Origin: Pseudoramibacter alactolyticus
GTDB taxonomy: Bacteria; Bacillota; Clostridia; Eubacteriales; Eubacteriaceae
Assembly (NCBI RefSeq): GCF_050908235.1
Contig: NZ_CP194340.1
DNA: 64,000 nt
Strand: one strand, 5' to 3'
The notes under the pieces are model-generated. The model made no database searches. It was given only the letters and a program-made list of their open reading frames with translations, and was not told the origin of the DNA. This document shows positions 60,645 to 64,000 of the stretch, one piece after another (the stretch's first letter is position 1; each line of letters begins with the position of its first letter). The translations under genes and the position numbers were made by a program.

Positions 60645-61139
60645 TCATTTTCTCTGATTGCGATTGTAAAAACATTGTTTCATCAATTCAATGCAATCAT
60701 TTTCGCATATGCCGGCGTAAATTTCCATTGCGTTGGCAAGCATCGGATGCCTGCCCAAATCGGCCGTGGTCTCCACCGCGCCAAAACGTTTCTCCGCCGC
60801 GCCGTAAACCAGCTTGGCCAAGCGCGCCTGAATGACGGCCCCCATGCACATGGGGCATGGCTCCGCCGTCACATAAAGCGTGCAGTCGTCGAGGCGCCAG
60901 CGGCCCAGCCTCTGAGCCGCCGCGCGAATCACCAGCAGCTCTGCATGGGCCGTCGGATCCTGCAGTGTCTCCTTGCGATTGTGATCTGCCGCGACCACTT
61001 GACCGCCGCACACCACGACTGCTCCAACGGGAAACTCCCCCGCCGCCAAGGCTTGTCGCCCCTCATCCAGCGCGAGCCGCATCCAATCCTGCATCGTCAG
61101 CTGCCTGGCCTTTAAAAAAGTTTCTCTTTTAACATCCAT
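60645..61139 (-). CDS. tadA: tRNA-specific adenosine deaminase TadA
   Basis: A 164-residue zinc deaminase that turns A34 to inosine in tRNA-Arg. AAGEFPVGAVVV, DPTAHAELLVIRAA (zinc His and catalytic Glu) and TAEPCPMCMGAVIQARL (zinc Cys) are all intact. GGAG lies ahead of the ATG at 61139. It comes after lon in the same direction. Confidence 0.95.
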   Translation of the reverse strand: MDVKRETFLKARQLTMQDWMRLALDEGRQALAAGEFPVGAVVVCGGQVVAADHNRKETLQDPTAHAELLVIRAAAQRLGRWRLDDCTLYVTAEPCPMCMGAVIQARLAKLVYGAAEKRFGAVETTADLGRHPMLANAMEIYAGICENDCIELMKQCFYNRNQRK

Positions 61140-61208
61140 TTAAGATCTCCGCAAAAAAACCGGCAAATCAAAAATATCCCGGCCTTTTTCTCTTCGCCGT
61201 GCAGCCAA

Positions 61209-63599
61209 CTATAGAATCACGGATAGATCCGATTCTGCATCCTTCGCGCCGTTAAGCGCATGGTCAAAGCGAATCGCATAAGTCGGCAGCTCAATATCCA
61301 AAGCGATCTTCAGCACATCGTCAATGGTCTCGGCAAAATAAAACTGCAGCTGATCGGTCACTTCCTTGGGAACATCCTCGAGATCCTGCTCGTTTTCTTT
61401 CGGCAAAATGATGCGTTCGATGCCGCTGCGCTGCGCTGCCATCACCTTCTCCTTAATGCCGCCGACCGGCAGCACCTGGCCGGAGAGCGTGATTTCGCCG
61501 GTCATCGAGAGTTTGGCGTCCACCGATTTGCCGAGGATCAGCGATGCCAGTGCCGTCATCAGCGTCACGCCGGCGCTGGGCCCGTCCTTGGGCGTGGCGC
61601 CGGCCGGCACATGAATATGCGTATCGTATTTGTCAAATTCAAAATCGGAGCCTTCTTTCCCGATCCGCGAGCGCAGCAAGCTCATGGCGATGGTCGCGCT
61701 CTCCTTCATCACGTCGCCCAGCTGCCCGGTCATAATCAAGCGGCCGTTCCCCAGCATAAAGGTCGCCTCGGTAAAGAGGATCTCCCCGCCGACAGCCGTC
61801 CAGGCCATGCCGGTCACCACGCCGGGAGCGTTGTGCTCACTCGCTTTTTCGTGAAAGCGCTTTTTGTGCCCTAAATAAGTTTCCAGATTATCGACGCTCA
61901 CGTGAACATTGTCGGCTTTGCGGGCAACGATTTGCGTCGCGGTTTTGCGCGCGATCTTATCCAGCTCTTTGGTAAGCCCGCGCACCCCGGCTTCCGCCGT
62001 ATAATCCGCGATAATTCTGTCAATCGCCTCGCGGTCCACCTCGAGCTGTTCCGCCGTCAGGCCGTTTTCTTTCAGAATTTTGGGCAGCAAATGTTCTTCC
62101 GCGATATGACGCTTCTCGTTGTTGGTATAAGATGAAAGCTCGATCATCTCGGCGCGGTCCAAAAGCGCTCCGGGAATCCGGCCTGCGTCGTTGGCCGTCG
62201 CGATAAAGAACACGTTAGACAAGTCGTAGGGCACTTCCAGATAGTGATCCGAGAAGGTATTGTTCTGTTCCGGATCGAGCACTTCGAGCAATGCCGCCGA
62301 TGGATCCCCTTGAATCGAGGCGCCCAGCTTGTCGATCTCATCCAGCACAAACACCGGATTCATCGTGCCCGCGTCGCGAATGCCCTTCACAATGCGCCCC
62401 GGCAGCGCGCCGATATAAGTTCGGCGATGGCCGCGGATCTCAGATTCGTCCCGCACGCCGCCCAAACTCGCGCGCACATATTGCCGGCCCAGGGCTTCGG
62501 CGATGGATTTTCCCAGGCTCGTCTTGCCGGTGCCTGGAGGGCCCACCAAAAGCAGGATGGTCCCCTGACGGTCCTGCTTCATTTCCATCACGGCCAGATG
62601 CTCGATGATGCGGTCTTTCACATCCTCAATCCCATAGTGGTTGGCGTCTAAAATTTTACGCGCTTCTTCGATATCGATATGGGTGGCTTCGCAGGTCCAC
62701 GGCATCTCGAGCAGCAAGTCCAGATAATTCATGATGATCGCCACTTCGGAAGAGCCCTGAGGCGTGTTGTCTAACTTTTTCAGCTCCTTCAGCGCGACCT
62801 TGCGCACGGCCTCGGGCATATCGGAATCCTCGATGCGCCGGCGATAATCATCGCTGTCGTCAACGTCGTCTTCCCCCAATTCCGCCTCGATATTTTTGAG
62901 CTGCTCCCGCAGCATGGCTTCCCGATAATTTTTATCTTTTTCCCGGGCGTATTTCTTGCTGATCTCCAGTTTCAGGTGCACCGAATCTTTTTCTTTAATC
63001 AGAAAATCGATGAATTTCAATGCGCGCTTCTTCTGGGAATTGATTTCGAGCAGCGCCTGTTTTTCCACGATGGACAAATTCATCATCGGCACCACATAGC
63101 CCATCAGCTGCTCCACGGAGGTCAGTGTCATCATCACCTTCAGAAAATAGTCGGCACCTTTAAAGTTCGCCGCCAGCTGCTCCACCAGCGACTTAATATA
63201 GGCCGTCATTTCCGCATTATCCGCTTCGCTCAGGTCTTCCCAGTCGGGATGCTCGGCGTATTCTGCCGTCAGCTGCTCATCGGTGTTGTCGATATGAATG
63301 ATGTCCACCCGCCGCAGGGTAAACACGTCGATCACAAAGCCGTTGCTGGCTTCTTCGATGCGGTCAAAGCGCAGCAAAACGCCGATGCGGTAAAAGGAGG
63401 CGTCGTTCATATCGTCCAGCGCCACATCTTCTTTTGTGGAAACGCCCACCGCCAGGGAGTTGGCTTCGCCGATATATTTTTGAATATTTCTGCCGACGGT
63501 TTCCGTCACGTAAATGCGATTTTTGATGCCCGGAAAGATCACCGTCTCCGTGATGGGGATCACCGGTGCGATCAGCGGAAGTTGATTGTCTAATGCCAT
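61209..63599 (-). CDS. lon: ATP-dependent protease Lon
   Basis: A 796-residue protease. Residues 1-200 are the substrate-binding LonN domain (LIAPVIPITETVIFPG). The Walker A motif is LLVGPPGTGKTSLGKSIAEAL and Walker B lies in VFVLDEIDKLG. The proteolytic domain has the catalytic serine in PKDGPSAGVTLMTAL and lysine in GGIKEKVMAAQRSG. The ATG overlaps the MarR gene's stop (TAATG), so the two are coupled. Confidence 0.97.
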   Translation of the reverse strand: MALDNQLPLIAPVIPITETVIFPGIKNRIYVTETVGRNIQKYIGEANSLAVGVSTKEDVALDDMNDASFYRIGVLLRFDRIEEASNGFVIDVFTLRRVDIIHIDNTDEQLTAEYAEHPDWEDLSEADNAEMTAYIKSLVEQLAANFKGADYFLKVMMTLTSVEQLMGYVVPMMNLSIVEKQALLEINSQKKRALKFIDFLIKEKDSVHLKLEISKKYAREKDKNYREAMLREQLKNIEAELGEDDVDDSDDYRRRIEDSDMPEAVRKVALKELKKLDNTPQGSSEVAIIMNYLDLLLEMPWTCEATHIDIEEARKILDANHYGIEDVKDRIIEHLAVMEMKQDRQGTILLLVGPPGTGKTSLGKSIAEALGRQYVRASLGGVRDESEIRGHRRTYIGALPGRIVKGIRDAGTMNPVFVLDEIDKLGASIQGDPSAALLEVLDPEQNNTFSDHYLEVPYDLSNVFFIATANDAGRIPGALLDRAEMIELSSYTNNEKRHIAEEHLLPKILKENGLTAEQLEVDREAIDRIIADYTAEAGVRGLTKELDKIARKTATQIVARKADNVHVSVDNLETYLGHKKRFHEKASEHNAPGVVTGMAWTAVGGEILFTEATFMLGNGRLIMTGQLGDVMKESATIAMSLLRSRIGKEGSDFEFDKYDTHIHVPAGATPKDGPSAGVTLMTALASLILGKSVDAKLSMTGEITLSGQVLPVGGIKEKVMAAQRSGIERIILPKENEQDLEDVPKEVTDQLQFYFAETIDDVLKIALDIELPTYAIRFDHALNGAKDAESDLSVIL

Positions 63600-64000
63600 T
63601 ATTGCCTCCTGTCGTCGCTGACAATTTTGTGAATCAATGTAATCAGCGTTTCAATTTCTATTTCGTTTAATTGCGATTCAATCTGCTCGACGAGCTGCAT
63701 CTGTGCCCGCAACTTCATCCGAGCAATCGTTTTGCCTTTGTCTGTGAGCCGGATATAATAAACGCGGCGATCTTCGCGGGATTTTTCTTTTACCACACAG
63801 CCACTGTCCATCAGCTTGCCGATGAGCTCCGTGACGGTCGGTTTGGACAACCCAAAGCGCACGGCCAAATCACTGAAGGTGACGTTTTTATTTGTGTCCA
63901 GCACCCGCAGGCAGGCCATCTGCCGCGCCGTCAACGCATCTTCACAGCAGCGTGCCTTGACATGCTCGCTGCAGGCGTCACCGAGTTCGGCAATCTGCAC
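63599..64000 (-). CDS. MarR-family transcriptional regulator (at the window edge)
   Basis: 133 residues are visible; the first codon, a GTG, is the last triplet of the window, so the true start may lie outside. The winged helix contains FSDLAVRFGLSKPTVTELIGKLMDSG and the wing SREDRRVYYIRLTDKG. The N-terminal part has an unusual pair of cysteines (ARCCEDALTARQ), which could sense redox or metal. It precedes lon and may control it. Confidence 0.85.
   Translation of the reverse strand: MQIAELGDACSEHVKARCCEDALTARQMACLRVLDTNKNVTFSDLAVRFGLSKPTVTELIGKLMDSGCVVKEKSREDRRVYYIRLTDKGKTIARMKLRAQMQLVEQIESQLNEIEIETLITLIHKIVSDDRRQ

Noticed and set aside
61153..61190. Possible terminator between lon and tadA
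   Set aside because: Only about four base pairs hold the stem; too weak to list as a feature.
1..64000. CRISPR arrays, tRNA or rRNA genes, prophage
   Set aside because: No spaced direct repeats, no tRNA cloverleaf, no rRNA sequence and no phage structural genes were seen.

Overview
The window looks like about 64 kb of chromosome from an anaerobic, low-oxygen Firmicute, most likely a Clostridia/Eubacteriales member. The grounds are AGGAGG-type ribosome sites, RNase J, YlbF, IreB, RuvX and DUF1292 in Firmicute order, a T-box leader, NiaR, GlpP antitermination, rubredoxin and Fe-S-rich enzymes. By eye the DNA is fairly GC-rich (mid-50s percent) except for a few AT-rich islands. The genus cannot be told from this sequence alone.

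Region 1 (1-17930) is a glycerol and polyol island. A plus-strand set holds an FGGY sugar kinase, an SDR dehydrogenase, a frameshifted histidine phosphatase, an AT-rich triosephosphate-isomerase paralogue and dhaM-dhaK-dhaL. Facing it are gldA and an eight-gene minus-strand operon: glpK, glpP, a second FGGY kinase, a second SDR, a GlpA-like flavoprotein, an FAD oxidoreductase, a DUF1667 protein and a class II aldolase. GldA plus DhaKLM and GlpK plus GlpA-like are two complete routes from glycerol to dihydroxyacetone phosphate. The two dehydrogenase/kinase pairs and the aldolase suggest that a further polyol or ketose enters at the same point. A GlpP-type terminator precedes glpK and a related one precedes the second kinase.

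Region 2 (17980-28520) is mixed: rubredoxin, rlmH, a broken DUF1638 gene, an ACT-domain protein, a MATE transporter, DAHP synthase, yjbQ, a Sel1 protein, yaaA, and a GNAT/EamA pair behind a terminator-bearing leader RNA. A decayed stretch follows, with a transposase remnant and a ruined sigma-54-type regulator, and then DUF445. Region 3 (28600-32610) is a self-contained NAD synthesis locus, nadA divergent from nadB-nadC-niaR, with a repeated TGTCA array over both promoters.

Region 4 (32620-52050) is mostly housekeeping: a SulP transporter, trhP, mltG, ylbF, RNase J, sfsA, DUF1292, ruvX, ireB, alaS, a cysteine desulfurase, an Rrf2 regulator, a degenerate NERD-HRDC membrane protein, a tyrosine phosphatase, an apparent 6S RNA, radA, a lipoprotein and a prepilin peptidase. 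alaS carries a one-base frameshift exactly on an A_AAA_AAC slippery heptamer. Region 5 (52130-60620) is one minus-strand branched-chain amino acid operon, cimA-leuC-leuD-leuB-ilvD-ilvB, behind a T-box whose specifier reads ATC (isoleucine). It encodes the citramalate route to isoleucine. The window ends with tadA, lon and a MarR regulator.

Three intact-looking genes carry single-base frameshifts (near 2500, 19160 and 42708). That could mean real decay, recoding at alaS, or indel errors in the assembly.
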